A DNA stretch of 32,256 nucleotides from Ralstonia sp. UBA689 (GCF_002298975.1 NZ_DBMV01000032.1:1-32256); one strand, 5' to 3'; counted from the first letter of the stretch, positions 17,577-27,224 are shown. Notes: generated by a model not told the origin, from the letters alone. Made by a program: numbers and translations.

Positions 17577-18434
17577 ATGAACGTCTACCTGCTCCAGGTC
17601 GTCAACGGCGTGGGGATCGGCATGCTCTACTTCCTGCTGGCAGTGGGGCTGTCGATCATCTTCGGGCTGTTGCGCTTCGTTAATTTCGCTCACGGCGCGT
17701 TCTATGCGCTGGGTGCGTATCTCTGCTTCGAGGCCCTGCAACTGGGCATGAACTTTTGGCTGGCGCTCGTGCTCGCGCCCATTGTCATTGGCGCGCTGGC
17801 CTGGGTGACGGAGAAGGTGCTGCTGCGCCACGTGTATGCGCAGGCGCACGAGTTCCACATCCTCATCACGGTGGGGCTGGCGCTGGCGGTGCAGGAGCTG
17901 ATCATCGTTGCATGGGGGCCGCTGGGTGTGGATGTGCCGCCGCCCGACGCGCTGCAGGGCGTGGTGATGTGGGGCGATTTCGTCTACCCGAAATACCGCC
18001 TGTTCGTGATCGGCTTTACCGCCGTGCTGGCGCTTGCGCTGTGGTGGCTGCTGGAGGGCACGCGCCTCGGCAGCGCGGTGCGCGCGGGCAGTGAATCGAC
18101 CGAGATGGTGTCGCTGCTCGGCATCAACGTGTTCCGGCTGTTCAGCCTGATGTTTGCGCTTGGCGCAGGCACGGCCGCAATGGCAGGTGTGCTGGCTGCG
18201 CCCATTCGCGGCGCGGAACCATTCATGGGTGTGGAGGCACTTGGTATCGCCTTCGTCGTGGTGGTGGTGGGCGGCATGGGCAGCTTTGCGGGGGCGCTGG
18301 TCGGCGGCCTGCTGGTGGGCATCGTGCAGAGCCTGATGAGCACGCTGTGGCCCGAGGGCGCGCGGCTGATGATCTACGTGGCGATGGCGGCCGTGTTGCT
18401 GCTGCGCCCGCACGGCCTGCTGGGGAGGGGATGA
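17577..18434 (+). CDS. livH: Branched-chain amino acid-type ABC permease LivH
   Basis: This 285-residue inner-membrane permease begins with the usual LivH signature: an N-terminal hydrophobic segment with the 'GLSIIFGLLRFVNFAHGAFYALGAY' region. About eight membrane segments are visible. The cytoplasmic 'LEGTRLGSAVRAGSESTEMVSLLGINV' loop is the family's coupling region for the ATPases, and the C-terminus RPHGLLGRG is the standard ending. It starts 80 bases after the binding-protein gene, downstream of a hairpin, and overlaps livM by 4 bases (ATGA at 18431-18434). With LivM it forms the channel. Confidence 0.93.
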   Translation: MNVYLLQVVNGVGIGMLYFLLAVGLSIIFGLLRFVNFAHGAFYALGAYLCFEALQLGMNFWLALVLAPIVIGALAWVTEKVLLRHVYAQAHEFHILITVGLALAVQELIIVAWGPLGVDVPPPDALQGVVMWGDFVYPKYRLFVIGFTAVLALALWWLLEGTRLGSAVRAGSESTEMVSLLGINVFRLFSLMFALGAGTAAMAGVLAAPIRGAEPFMGVEALGIAFVVVVVGGMGSFAGALVGGLLVGIVQSLMSTLWPEGARLMIYVAMAAVLLLRPHGLLGRG

Positions 18435-19402
18435 TGCAAGCCGCATTCCAAGGACTCTCGCGCCACCGCTTCTGGTGGCTGGCGCTGGGCGTGACGTTGC
18501 TGCTGCCGTTGGTGTTGACCTCCGGCACGCTAGCCACCGAAGTGCTCGTCTACGCCATGGCTGTCGTGGCCTGCAACCTGCTGCTCGGCTACACGGGGTT
18601 GCTGTCGTTCGGGCAGGGCATCTTCTTCGGGCTGGGTAGCTATGCGGTCGGCATCGGCCTCACGCAGTTGGCTTTGCCGATGCCGGCGGCGCTGGGTTTG
18701 GCGGTGGTCGTCGGTGCGATCGTGGCGGCGGCGGTGGGCTGGTTTGCCATCCGCCAGCGCGGCACGTATTTCGTCATGCTCACGCTGGCGTTCTCGCAGA
18801 TGTTCTACTTCCTGGCCTACACCACGCCGTCGCTAACGGGCGGGGATAACGGCCTGCTCGATATTCCGCGCCCGGCTTTTGCTGGGTCGCCGTGGGCGTT
18901 CTACGCGTTCGTCGCGGCGCTGTTCCTGGTGGTGTTCTTCCTCGTGCAGCGCGTGACCGAATCGGTATTCGGCCGCACGCTGCTGGCGATTCGCGACAAC
19001 GAGGAACGTGCGCTCGCCGTGGGTTACAACGTGCGTGCATTCAAGCTGCTAGCGTTCGTCATCTCCGGTGCGGTCACCGGGTTGGCCGGCGCGCTGCACG
19101 CCATGCTCACGGGCATCGCGCCGCTGGCCAACATCGACTACCACGTCAGCGAAATGATCCTGGTGATGACCGTCATCGGTGGCACGGGCAATGTGTTTGC
19201 CTCGGTGCTGGGCGCGGCGTTCTATGTGCTGCTGTCGGATTGGCTTTCCACGTTGTGGCCGCGCTGGCTGATGCTGCTCGGTTTCCTGTTGATTGCGGTG
19301 AGCCTGTTCATGCAGCGCGGGCTGTTCGGACTCGGGCAGAAGCTGTGGCAACGCTTGCGCACGGCACGCACCGCACCGGCTGTTCAGGAGGAACGCGCAT
19401 GA
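18431..19402 (+). CDS. livM: Branched-chain amino acid-type ABC permease LivM
   Basis: This is the second permease of the importer, 323 residues. Motifs typical of LivM are LLLGYTGLLSFGQGIFFGLGSYAVG near the first third and 'FGRTLLAIRDNEERALAVGYNV' in the coupling loop. Roughly nine hydrophobic segments are visible. Two consecutive ATGs (18431, 18434) are possible starts; the first overlaps the livH stop as ATGA and has GGGGAGGGG directly upstream. The C-terminus (QKLWQRLRTARTAPAVQEERA) is a basic cytoplasmic tail. The end overlaps livG by ATGA, continuing the translationally coupled arrangement. Confidence 0.93.
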   Translation: MMQAAFQGLSRHRFWWLALGVTLLLPLVLTSGTLATEVLVYAMAVVACNLLLGYTGLLSFGQGIFFGLGSYAVGIGLTQLALPMPAALGLAVVVGAIVAAAVGWFAIRQRGTYFVMLTLAFSQMFYFLAYTTPSLTGGDNGLLDIPRPAFAGSPWAFYAFVAALFLVVFFLVQRVTESVFGRTLLAIRDNEERALAVGYNVRAFKLLAFVISGAVTGLAGALHAMLTGIAPLANIDYHVSEMILVMTVIGGTGNVFASVLGAAFYVLLSDWLSTLWPRWLMLLGFLLIAVSLFMQRGLFGLGQKLWQRLRTARTAPAVQEERA

Positions 19403-20165
19403 GCACCACGCCCATCCTGCAAGCCACGGGCATCGTCAAGCAATACGGCAAGTTCACCGCGCTGGGCGGCGTGGATTTGTGCGTGATGCCCGGCACGGTG
19501 CACTCCGTCATCGGCCCCAATGGCGCGGGCAAGACCACGTTGTTCCACATGCTCACGGGCACGCGCATGGTCACTGGTGGCAGCATTGTCTTCGACGGCC
19601 ATGACGTGACGCGTGAGGCCGACTACCAGCGCGTGCAGCGCGGCATTGCACGTTCGTTCCAGGTGACGAGCCTGTTCCCGAGCCTGTCCGTGCGCGAGAA
19701 CCTGCGCCTTGCGGCGCTCGGCACCACGCCGCGCCGCGCAATGCACGGCTGGCGCCTGCCGCACGGCGATCTGGCCTGCACCGATACGGTCGGCCGCGTG
19801 CTTGATCGGCTCGAACTGCCGCGCCTGGCCGATACGCCCGCCGCCGCGCTCTCGCACGGCCAGCAACGCCGGCTGGAAGTGGGCATGGCGCTGGCCGCCA
19901 ACCCGCGCGCCATCTTCCTCGACGAGCCGACTTCCGGCATGGGCGTGGACGACCTGCCGGCCATGAAGGCGCTTATCCGTGGCTTGGCGCACGACCACAC
20001 CGTCGTACTGATTGAGCACAACATGGACATCGTGATGGACATCTCCGACACCATCACCGTCATGCAGCAGGGCAAGGTGCTGATGGAGGGCACGCCCGAT
20101 GCAGTGCGCGCAGACTCGCGCGTGCGTGCCGCCTACCTCGGCAACATGATCACGGGAGGCCAGAA

Positions 20166-20169
<4 letters not shown>
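19399..20169 (+). CDS. livG: Branched-chain amino acid-type ABC ATPase LivG
   Basis: This cytoplasmic ATPase has 256 residues. It has Walker A GPNGAGKTT (39-47), the Q-loop region SFQVTSLFPSLSVRENL, the signature in variant form LSHGQQRR, Walker B AIFLDEPTSGMG and switch histidine LIEHNMD. The LivG insertion between Walker A and the signature is present. The ATG at 19399 overlaps livM by 4 bases, and the stop overlaps the GTG of livF (GTGA at 20166-20169). The signature serine-glycine position reads S-H-G-Q, a common variant in LivG proteins, so activity is not in doubt. Confidence 0.93.
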
Positions 20170-20882
<713 letters not shown>

Positions 20883-20896
20883 CCAGAAGAGACAAC

Positions 20897-22141
20897 ATGA
20901 CGACAGATACCCGACTCCAAATCAACGGCGCGCGCCTGTGGGACACGCTCATGCAGCAGGCGCGCATCGGTGCTACGCCCAAGGGCGGCGTGCGGCGCCT
21001 CGCATTGACCGATCTCGACCGCCAGGGCCGCGACTTCTTCGTCGCGCAGGCCGAGGCTGCCGGCTGCACCGTGCGCGTAGACGCCATCGGCAACCTGTTT
21101 GCGCGCCGCCCCGGCCGCAACAACGCGCTGCCGCCCGTGATGACCGGCAGCCATATCGACACGCAGCCCACCGGCGGCAAGTTCGACGGCAACTACGGCG
21201 TGTTCGCGGGCATCGAGGTCGTGCGCACGCTCAACGATGCGGGCATCGAAACCGAGGCGCCCATCGAAGTGGCCGTGTGGACGAACGAAGAGGGCTCGCG
21301 CTTCGTGCCGGTGATGATGGGCTCGGGCGCGTTCATTGGCGAGTTCGCGATGGATGCCGTGCTGGCCGCGCAAGACCGTGACGGCGTGACCGTGGGCGAG
21401 GCGCTGTGCAGCATTGGCTACGCGGGCAGCGAACCTGTGGGCGGCCGCGCCGTGGGCGCGTATTTCGAAGCGCATATCGAGCAGGGCCCCGTGCTGGAAG
21501 CGCACGGCAAGACGATTGGCGTGGTGACGGGCGCGCTCGGCCAGCGCTGGTACGACGTGGTCTTGACCGGCATGGAAGCGCACGCCGGCCCCACGCCCAT
21601 GGAACTGCGCCGCGATGCGTTGCTGCCGGCAGCAGAACTGGTCGGCATCGTCAACCGCATCGCGCGGGAGCGTCCGCCGCATGCGCGCGCCACCGTGGGC
21701 TGCCTGAGCGTGCATCCTGATTCGCGCAACGTGATTCCGGGCCGCGTGTCGATGACGATCGACCTGCGCGCGGCGGACGATACCGTGCTCTCCGACATGG
21801 ATGCCGTGCTGCATGACGCCGTGGCGGAACTGCGTGCGCGCAGCGGTATCGACATTGCGCTGCGCCAGGTCGTCTACTTCCCGCCGCAGCCGTTTGACGC
21901 GACGCTGGTGAATGCAGTGCGCAACGGCGCGCGCCAGCTCGGGTTGTCGGAGATGGACGTTATCAGCGGGGCGGGGCATGACGCGGTCTACCTTGCGCGC
22001 GTGGCGCCCACCGCCATGATCTTCGTGCCCTGCAAGGATGGCATCAGCCACAACGAGATCGAAGACGCCCGTCCCGAACATCTGGAGGCCGGCTGCAACG
22101 TGCTGCTGCACGCCGTGCTGCAAGCCGCTGGTCGCCCCTGA
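20897..22141 (+). CDS. M20-family N-carbamoyl-L-amino-acid hydrolase / amidase
   Basis: This is a 414-residue dinuclear metal hydrolase of the AllC/HyuC/beta-ureidopropionase group. Metal ligands of the family are all in place: H86 in GSHIDT, D97 in GGKFDGNYGV, the E131-E132 pair in NEEGSRF, H193 in EAHIEQGP and H385 in SHNEIED. The dimerisation domain insertion carries MEAHAGPTPM, and NVIPGRVSMTIDLR marks the family. Such enzymes cleave N-carbamoyl amino acids, ureido acids or related amides to release the free amino acid, CO2 and ammonia. The subfamily substrate cannot be assigned. AGAAGAG lies just before the ATG. Position directly after the LivF gene suggests that it acts on the imported compound. 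Confidence 0.88.
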   Translation: MTTDTRLQINGARLWDTLMQQARIGATPKGGVRRLALTDLDRQGRDFFVAQAEAAGCTVRVDAIGNLFARRPGRNNALPPVMTGSHIDTQPTGGKFDGNYGVFAGIEVVRTLNDAGIETEAPIEVAVWTNEEGSRFVPVMMGSGAFIGEFAMDAVLAAQDRDGVTVGEALCSIGYAGSEPVGGRAVGAYFEAHIEQGPVLEAHGKTIGVVTGALGQRWYDVVLTGMEAHAGPTPMELRRDALLPAAELVGIVNRIARERPPHARATVGCLSVHPDSRNVIPGRVSMTIDLRAADDTVLSDMDAVLHDAVAELRARSGIDIALRQVVYFPPQPFDATLVNAVRNGARQLGLSEMDVISGAGHDAVYLARVAPTAMIFVPCKDGISHNEIEDARPEHLEAGCNVLLHAVLQAAGRP

Positions 22142-22152
22142 TCTGCACAACC

Positions 22153-23628
22153 ATGCGTATCCTGATCGCCCGCTTCAATCACGAAACCAACACGTTCTCG
22201 CCAGTGCCGACGCCGCTGGCGTCGTTCCATCCGCACTACGGCGCTGATGCCTACCGCGCCGCCAAGGGCACGCGCACGGCGGCCGGTGCATTTATTGACC
22301 TGGCCGAGGCGGCGGGCGCCGAGATTGTCGTGCCCGTCATCGCCGGCGCCAACCCCAGCGGGCGCGTGGCCGCCGAGGCCTACACCGCGCTGTGCGACGC
22401 CATCGTTGCCGCCGCGCCCGGGTGCGACGCGCTACTGCTCGACCTGCACGGCGCGATGGTCGCCGAGAACAGCGACGACGGCGAGGGCGACTTGCTCGAA
22501 CGCCTGCGCGCGGTCGCGCCCGATGTGCCGATTGCCGTTGCGTTGGACTTGCACGGCAACCTCACGCAGAAGTTCATCGACCTGGCGGACATCGCGGTCA
22601 GCTTCAAGACGTATCCGCATGTCGACATGTACGAGACGGGCGCACACGCAGGCCGCCTGTTGTTTGACAAGCTGGCCGGACGCGCGAACCCCGTGCTCGC
22701 GTGGCGCCGTTTGCCGATGGTTACGCACACGCTGCGCAGCCGGACCGACGAGGGTGCGATGCACCGTGCAGTGGCGCTGGCGAAGCAGGCGGAGGCCGAC
22801 GGCATGCTGGCCGTGTCGATTCTCGCAGGCTTCGGGCTGGCGGATATTGCCGCGCCGTGCCTGTCGGTCGTGGTGGTCGGCAATGGCGATGCCCAAGCCG
22901 CCGATGCCGCCGCGCAGCGCATCGCCGATGCGATCTGGGCCGGCCGCGAAGGCTTCGTCTATCGCTCCGAACCGCTAGCCGATTCGATTGCGCGTGCCGC
23001 CAAGCTGGCGAACGGCCCCGGCAGCGGCCCGGTACTGTTGCTCGACCACGGCGACAACTGCATGTCGGGCGGCACATGCGACGACATGCACGTCCTGCAC
23101 GAAGCCTTGAGGCAAGGGTTAACGGGCATTGCCGTCGGCCCCGTATGCGACCCCGAGGCCGTCGCCGCAATGATCGACGCGGGCGTGGGTGCCACTGTCA
23201 CGCTGCCGGTGGGCGACAAGGTGCCGCTTGTGCAGTTGGGCGTGTATCCAGTGTCGCGTGCGCTGACGGGCAAGGTCGCTGCCATCAGCAATGGCGAGTA
23301 CGTCATCACCGGCCCGACCTACACTGGCCAGCGCATCCGTATGGGGCGCACGGTATTGCTCGACATTGGCGCGGCACAGGTGGTCGTGACCGAGACGCCG
23401 CAAGAGCATTGGGACGTCGGCATCTTCACGCAAATTGGCGTAGACCCACATGCGGCGCGTTTCGTGCTACTGAAGTCGCGCATGTATTGCCGGCCGGTAT
23501 TCGTGCCGATGGCAAAAGCCGTGGTGGAGTGCGACGGCGGCGGCGTGACCAGTTCGGACTACGCGCGCTTCCCGTTCGCGAAGGTGCAGCGGCCGGTGTA
23601 TCCGCTGGATGCCGTGGCGGCGGCGTAA
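22153..23628 (+). CDS. M81-family metallopeptidase (MlrC-like)
   Basis: This is a 491-residue protein of the MlrC/M81 family (DUF1485 plus the MlrC C-terminal domain). The N-terminus has RFNHETNTFSP, then LLLDLHGAMVAE with an acidic 'DDGEGDLLERLR', LDLHGNLTQKF and KTYPHVDMYETG, the conserved metal-site region. The C-terminal half has LLDHGDNCMSGGTCDDMHVL, the glycine-rich motif of the second domain. MlrC itself was described in microcystin breakdown, where it hydrolyses linear peptide products, but most homologues are in amino-acid or amide-uptake operons and have no known substrate. It begins 11 bases after the carbamoylase stop, is the last gene of the operon, and converges on the small secreted protein gene with 33 bases between stops. 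Confidence 0.85.
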   Translation: MRILIARFNHETNTFSPVPTPLASFHPHYGADAYRAAKGTRTAAGAFIDLAEAAGAEIVVPVIAGANPSGRVAAEAYTALCDAIVAAAPGCDALLLDLHGAMVAENSDDGEGDLLERLRAVAPDVPIAVALDLHGNLTQKFIDLADIAVSFKTYPHVDMYETGAHAGRLLFDKLAGRANPVLAWRRLPMVTHTLRSRTDEGAMHRAVALAKQAEADGMLAVSILAGFGLADIAAPCLSVVVVGNGDAQAADAAAQRIADAIWAGREGFVYRSEPLADSIARAAKLANGPGSGPVLLLDHGDNCMSGGTCDDMHVLHEALRQGLTGIAVGPVCDPEAVAAMIDAGVGATVTLPVGDKVPLVQLGVYPVSRALTGKVAAISNGEYVITGPTYTGQRIRMGRTVLLDIGAAQVVVTETPQEHWDVGIFTQIGVDPHAARFVLLKSRMYCRPVFVPMAKAVVECDGGGVTSSDYARFPFAKVQRPVYPLDAVAAA

Positions 23629-23661
23629 CGCTGTGGTCTGCCGCGCGCCTCGGTTATGCGC

Positions 23662-24219
23662 TTATTGTTCCTTCGTGTCGGCCGTTGTTTCAGCAGCCGG
23701 AGCGGAGGCGGCTTCCGCAGGCGGGTCTTCGTTCTTGATGACATAGGATGGGTTGCGCACCCAACGGCCCAGGTCTTTGCCGATGGCAATTGCGCTGCGC
23801 TCCAGGATCGAGCAGGTGCCCTTGAACCCGCCCCACAAGCCGCCCAGCGTCCAGCGGTTGATCTTGGTCTGGCGTACGACCTTGCCACCGTCAACCAACG
23901 AGGCCACCACCGTGATGGCCTTGGGCCCCGTCCATGCGCCGCCGCCAACCCCCAATACGTGCGAGATCTGCAGGCGCAGCACCTTTGCCTCGCCCGCGCT
24001 GGTGCCTGCGGCAATAGTCACGTTGTCGGTCTTCTCGATCTTGCGCAGCACATCGCCTACGCGGCGCGCCAGCATGCTTTCGATCTGGCATTCGTCTTTG
24101 ACCGATTGCACCACGCCGGCCTCGGGCAGGTACGTGATCGGGGTTTCCAGCAGAACCTGATCGTTGGCGAAGGCGGTAGCACTCGACAGGCACAGCGCAG
24201 TCAGCAGCAAGCGTTTCAT
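23662..24219 (-). CDS. Secreted protein of unknown function
   Basis: I do not recognise a family. The 185-residue product has a typical Sec signal peptide (MKRLLLTALCLSSATAFA, cleavage before NDQV), so it is probably periplasmic. The mature part has two Cys residues (DECQIE and KGTCSI), which could form a disulfide, and a glycine- and tryptophan-rich central region (LGVGGGAWTGPKAITV, RWTLGGLWGGF). The C-terminus is a low-complexity Ala/Glu/Pro/Thr tail. The ATG at 24219 is chosen because the signal peptide begins there; the open frame extends upstream to 24276 without a better start. It follows the dadA-like gene after a 129-base gap on the same strand. Function is unknown. Confidence 0.75.
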   Translation of the reverse strand: MKRLLLTALCLSSATAFANDQVLLETPITYLPEAGVVQSVKDECQIESMLARRVGDVLRKIEKTDNVTIAAGTSAGEAKVLRLQISHVLGVGGGAWTGPKAITVVASLVDGGKVVRQTKINRWTLGGLWGGFKGTCSILERSAIAIGKDLGRWVRNPSYVIKNEDPPAEAASAPAAETTADTKEQ

Positions 24220-24315
24220 GGCGATGGTGGATTTGAAAAGGTGTGAGGTTGTTGAAGGGGGGGAAGAATAATGCATAAGCAGGACAGAGCGGGTGAGTGC
24301 GAAGAGGGGTATGCC

Positions 24316-24339
24316 GGCCGTGGTGCGGGCTGGACGGCC
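24316..24339 (-). terminator. Weak hairpin after the DadA-like gene
   Basis: GGCCGT (24316-24321) pairs with ACGGCC (24334-24339) across a 12-base loop, about 10 bases after the stop of the dehydrogenase. There is no T-run, so it would be at best a weak or Rho-assisted terminator. Confidence 0.25.
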
Positions 24340-24348
24340 TGCTTTCGA

Positions 24349-25626
24349 TCAAGTACTCGTGCCAGGGTGGGGTGACGTAGCGGCTTCCCAGAACCGCTGA
24401 GCGCGGAACGGGTGAACATCCACGACGGGGGTCTCGCCCGCCATCATTTCAGCAATCAATCGCCCGGTGATCGGGCCCAGCGTCAGGCCGTGGTGCGCGT
24501 GGCCGAAGGCGAACCACATGCCGGCATGGCGTGGTGCGGGCCCGATGATCGGCAGCATGTCGGGCGTGCAGGGGCGGGCGCCCATCCACGGTTCGGCGTC
24601 GATGCGTTCGGCCAGCGGAAACAACTTGCGCGCGACGGGCTCGACGGCGTTCAACTGCACGGGCGTCTTTGGCGCGTCACGGTGCGCGAGTTCGGCGCCG
24701 GTGGTCAGGCGGATGCCGCGTGCCATCGGTGCGAGCACGTAGCCGCCGTCGGCATCGAGCACGGGGTGGTTCAACCGCATGCCCGGCGCAGGGGCGTAGT
24801 GCATGTGGTAACCACGCTTGACGGCCAGCGGCAGCCGGTAGCCCAGACGTGGGGTGATCACGTCCGCCCACGGGCCCAACGCCACGACGACGTTGTCGGC
24901 GCGAATCTCACCCTGCGCGGTTTGCACCAGCCACGGAGCGTTGCTTGTCAGCGTCTTGGCATCGCCTTCGAACAGGCAGCCGCCGATTTGCTCGAAGTAT
25001 TTCGCATATGCCGTCACCAGCGCGTTGGGGTCGCTCACGGCATCGGAATCTGTATAGCGCAGCCCGCCCAGCAGCGAGGGGTCCAGATGCGGTTCGGCCG
25101 CCCGCAGGCGCGCGGGGTCAAGGGCTTCGTAGCCGACGCCGTATTCACGGTGCCAGCGCTCCACGGCGCGTGTTTCTTCGTCCTGCGTGGCGGCGTTGCG
25201 GAATACCTTGATCCAGCCGATCGGGCGGATCAACGCGTTGGCGCCGGCCGCCTGCGCCAGTGCGCGATGTTCCGTCACGCTGTGCGCGATGAGCGGCGCA
25301 TACGCCCGCGCAATGGCCGCGTGCCGCGCCGGGTGCGAGTTGCGCCAGTACTGCCACAGGAAGGGCAGCAGGCCGGGTAGGTCGCCCAGGTGGTAGTGCA
25401 CATCGGCCGACGTATTGCTCGCGTAACGCAGCAACGTCGGCAGGTCACGCGGGAACGCATACGGATAGACGCCCTCGCGCTGGATCAGCCCCGCGTTGCC
25501 GAACGAGGTTTCATTGCCCGGTGCCTTGCGGTCCACCAGCGCGACAGCGCGCCCGCGCTGCTGCAGATGCACGGCCACCGACACGCCGACAATGCCGGCG
25601 CCCAGCACGAGGGTGTCAAAGCGCAT
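24349..25626 (-). CDS. FAD-dependent D-amino-acid dehydrogenase family (DadA-like)
   Basis: This is a 425-residue flavoprotein of the DAO family. The N-terminal dinucleotide-binding motif is VLGAGIVGVSVAVHL (GxGxxG at 9-14), followed by a Glu/Asp-rich strand end ALVDRKAPGNETSFGNAG, the typical 'ETSxANAG' loop of DadA proteins. The C-terminal region has GARPCTPDMLPIIGPAP and the FGHAHHGLTLGPITGRLIAEMM segment, also diagnostic. DadA oxidises D-amino acids to imino acids, passing electrons to the respiratory chain. GAGG precedes the ATG by 5 bases, and the gene starts 7 bases after a RidA-family gene on the same strand. The RidA protein would deal with the reactive imine. Several DAO-family oxidoreductases share these motifs, so the exact substrate is open. 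Confidence 0.85.
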   Translation of the reverse strand: MRFDTLVLGAGIVGVSVAVHLQQRGRAVALVDRKAPGNETSFGNAGLIQREGVYPYAFPRDLPTLLRYASNTSADVHYHLGDLPGLLPFLWQYWRNSHPARHAAIARAYAPLIAHSVTEHRALAQAAGANALIRPIGWIKVFRNAATQDEETRAVERWHREYGVGYEALDPARLRAAEPHLDPSLLGGLRYTDSDAVSDPNALVTAYAKYFEQIGGCLFEGDAKTLTSNAPWLVQTAQGEIRADNVVVALGPWADVITPRLGYRLPLAVKRGYHMHYAPAPGMRLNHPVLDADGGYVLAPMARGIRLTTGAELAHRDAPKTPVQLNAVEPVARKLFPLAERIDAEPWMGARPCTPDMLPIIGPAPRHAGMWFAFGHAHHGLTLGPITGRLIAEMMAGETPVVDVHPFRAQRFWEAATSPHPGTST

Positions 25627-25633
25627 GGGAGCC

Positions 25634-25990
25634 TCAGCCCTTGGCCAGCGCCGTCACGGCGATCTCAACGTCAATGCCCGGGCGCATCAGGCCCGACTGC
25701 ACGCAGGCGCGCGTAGGCGCGTGGCCGGCCGGCACCCAGGCTTCCCAGGCGGTGTTCAGCTCGGCAAAGTGCTTGGCGTCGGTCAGCCAGATGTTGGCGG
25801 TCAGCAGGCGCGTCTTGTCGACACCGGCTTCAGCCAGCAGCTTGTCGATGCGGGTGAGGATGTTGTTGGTCTGCTCGGTGATCGACTTGAAATCGATGTC
25901 GGGCACTTGGCCTGCCAGATGCACGACGCCGTTGGCGATGACGATCTGGCTCATGCGGGCGTTGGTGTGGAGGCGTTGGATATCGGACAT
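25634..25990 (-). CDS. RidA/YjgF-family reactive imine deaminase
   Basis: The 118-residue protein is a typical RidA/Rid-family member. It carries VIANGVVHLAGQVPD, DIDFKSITEQTNNILTRIDKLLAEAG and the C-terminal TRACVQSGLMRPGIDVEIAV segment, where the Arg (in TRACV) is the position that contacts the substrate carboxylate in active Rid proteins. The family hydrolyses enamine/imine intermediates released by PLP or flavin enzymes. The ATG at 25990 is the only start that gives the family's usual length; the frame is open further upstream to 26218 without a recognisable sequence. It is the first gene of a two-gene unit with the DadA-like dehydrogenase, a pairing that makes functional sense. Confidence 0.9.
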   Translation of the reverse strand: MSDIQRLHTNARMSQIVIANGVVHLAGQVPDIDFKSITEQTNNILTRIDKLLAEAGVDKTRLLTANIWLTDAKHFAELNTAWEAWVPAGHAPTRACVQSGLMRPGIDVEIAVTALAKG

Positions 25991-26364
25991 GGTGGAATTG
26001 GGGAGAGGGTGAAAAGAACGCCGATGGTAGCGCGCTTGGCTGACGGCGGCATGCACTTGGCCGCGGGCCGCGCATGCTAAAGATTGGGTTGGATATGTGG
26101 GCTCGGCATGCACTCGTGCGACCGTGGGCGCAAGACGTTTTCTACTGGAACTTGATACAAGCAAAGCCCACCTGCCTCGGCCCCGTCCATGTACGACGTA
26201 CTTGTGGCTAGCGCGCATGGAGATCGGTGACGAACTTGATCTTCATGGAGGCGGTGCCGTTCTCCTCGTCCACGACGCAGAAGCTCTGGCTGAGCAACGA
26301 TTCCGTTTCAAGGTGCTGCGACCGGATGTGCGTTGTTGAGGCGTTCATAGACGACCGAGGGGCA
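25991..26364. other. Gap with no confident gene
   Basis: The 374 bases between the RidA start and the lipoprotein stop show no RNA gene or strong terminator. It contains only the doubtful 46-residue ORF at 26208-26348 described separately. Confidence 0.4.
26208..26348 (-). CDS. Doubtful 46-residue ORF
   Basis: This small frame begins 16 bases after the lipoprotein stop on the same strand. The peptide has a charged C-terminal part (SQSFCVVDEENGTASMKIKF). It has no signal peptide, no recognised family and no clear ribosome binding site. It might be a fragment of a once-longer gene in this AT-richer patch. Treat as unproven. Confidence 0.25.
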   Translation of the reverse strand: MNASTTHIRSQHLETESLLSQSFCVVDEENGTASMKIKFVTDLHAR

Positions 26365-27066
26365 TTACGCGGGTTCGATCGGGGAAAAGAGCCGATCAAC
26401 CATCTCATCCATGTATTTGGTCAGTAGGTTTCGAACTGCCGCAGGGTAATCCCATTGCTCCGTGAATAGGTAGTAGTTCCGGCCATACCTGCCTCTCATG
26501 CCTAAAGAAAGTACCTGCCGTGCGTGAGCAACGGTACTGTCGACCCCCAATGTGAGGAAGTAATGATCCGGCCCCAGGGTGATGGGTTCAGCAACGATCG
26601 CTAGCTGCGGCGCCGTAACTGCATACGTGAAATCGGTATCGAAGGGCGCCTCGCTGATCGTCTGACTGTCGTTCATCAGCTCATCACTGAAGACTTGCTT
26701 CACCGTATACCCAAGGTTTTCCAGTCGGCGGGCCACGGCGTCCGAGAATTCCGCCGAGAGCGTCTGGTTGGTCATTGATGCGTAGATTGCCTTTATGTAG
26801 CCAGGCTTGTTGGCCCATATCGATTCCATATGTTCTTTCGTCGCGAAGGTTGAGGGCAGGACAGCAAAGCCGACGTCCTTGTCCGTCTTGGGCGCGAGAA
26901 CCGTCACGGTTTTGAGGCTGCGCAGCAGCGTCAAGTCCCGGCTATTTCTTTCCTCTTTGACTTTCTGATAGGCCTGATAGCGGGCGATCCGCGCACAGCC
27001 AGGGGTGAGTAGTGCCAGACCTGCAAGGGTGAGCAGGCGCCGTTTGCTTTGGAGTTCGGTTTTCAT
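26365..27066 (-). CDS. Putative lipoprotein of unknown function
   Basis: The 233-residue product has a basic N-region (KRR), a hydrophobic core LLTLAGLALL and Cys24 in LLTPGCAR, consistent with a lipoprotein signal although the -3 to -1 residues (TPG) are not the classic set. The mature part is mixed alpha/beta with VTVLAPKTDKDVGFAVLPS, an 'LSAEFSDAVARRLENLGYTVKQVFSDE' stretch (similar in feel to GNA1162/curli-export-like lipoproteins that assist outer-membrane assembly, but not assignable) and a C-terminal amphipathic end. Codon use and local composition are more AT-rich than in the flanking operons, which suggests separate acquisition. The ATG at 27066 is preceded only by AAGAAA. No neighbouring gene tells its job. 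Confidence 0.7.
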   Translation of the reverse strand: MKTELQSKRRLLTLAGLALLTPGCARIARYQAYQKVKEERNSRDLTLLRSLKTVTVLAPKTDKDVGFAVLPSTFATKEHMESIWANKPGYIKAIYASMTNQTLSAEFSDAVARRLENLGYTVKQVFSDELMNDSQTISEAPFDTDFTYAVTAPQLAIVAEPITLGPDHYFLTLGVDSTVAHARQVLSLGMRGRYGRNYYLFTEQWDYPAAVRNLLTKYMDEMVDRLFSPIEPA

Positions 27067-27077
27067 TTTTTCTTGTT

Positions 27078-27106
27078 TTGATATGGCTTGCGTTTATCGA
27101 ACGCAA
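27078..27106 (-). promoter_or_regulatory. Candidate promoter with perfect inverted repeat
   Basis: On the - strand TTGCGT (27106-27101) and TATCAA (27083-27078) are 17 bases apart. The -35 is embedded in a perfect palindrome, TTGCGTT-5 bases-AACGCAA (27088-27106). It lies just upstream of the lipoprotein ATG (27066), so the leader would be very short. It could be an operator; weak evidence. Confidence 0.3.
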
Positions 27107-27224
27107 TTGAACAGCTATCAGTACATGGGTGGGGAGGCGGCGCCGTGCCACGTCGCATCAAGACAACACGCGCCTGCCGTAAATCCACTCGATGCTGCCG
27201 TATGGCGCCAGGCGATTGCGTTGA

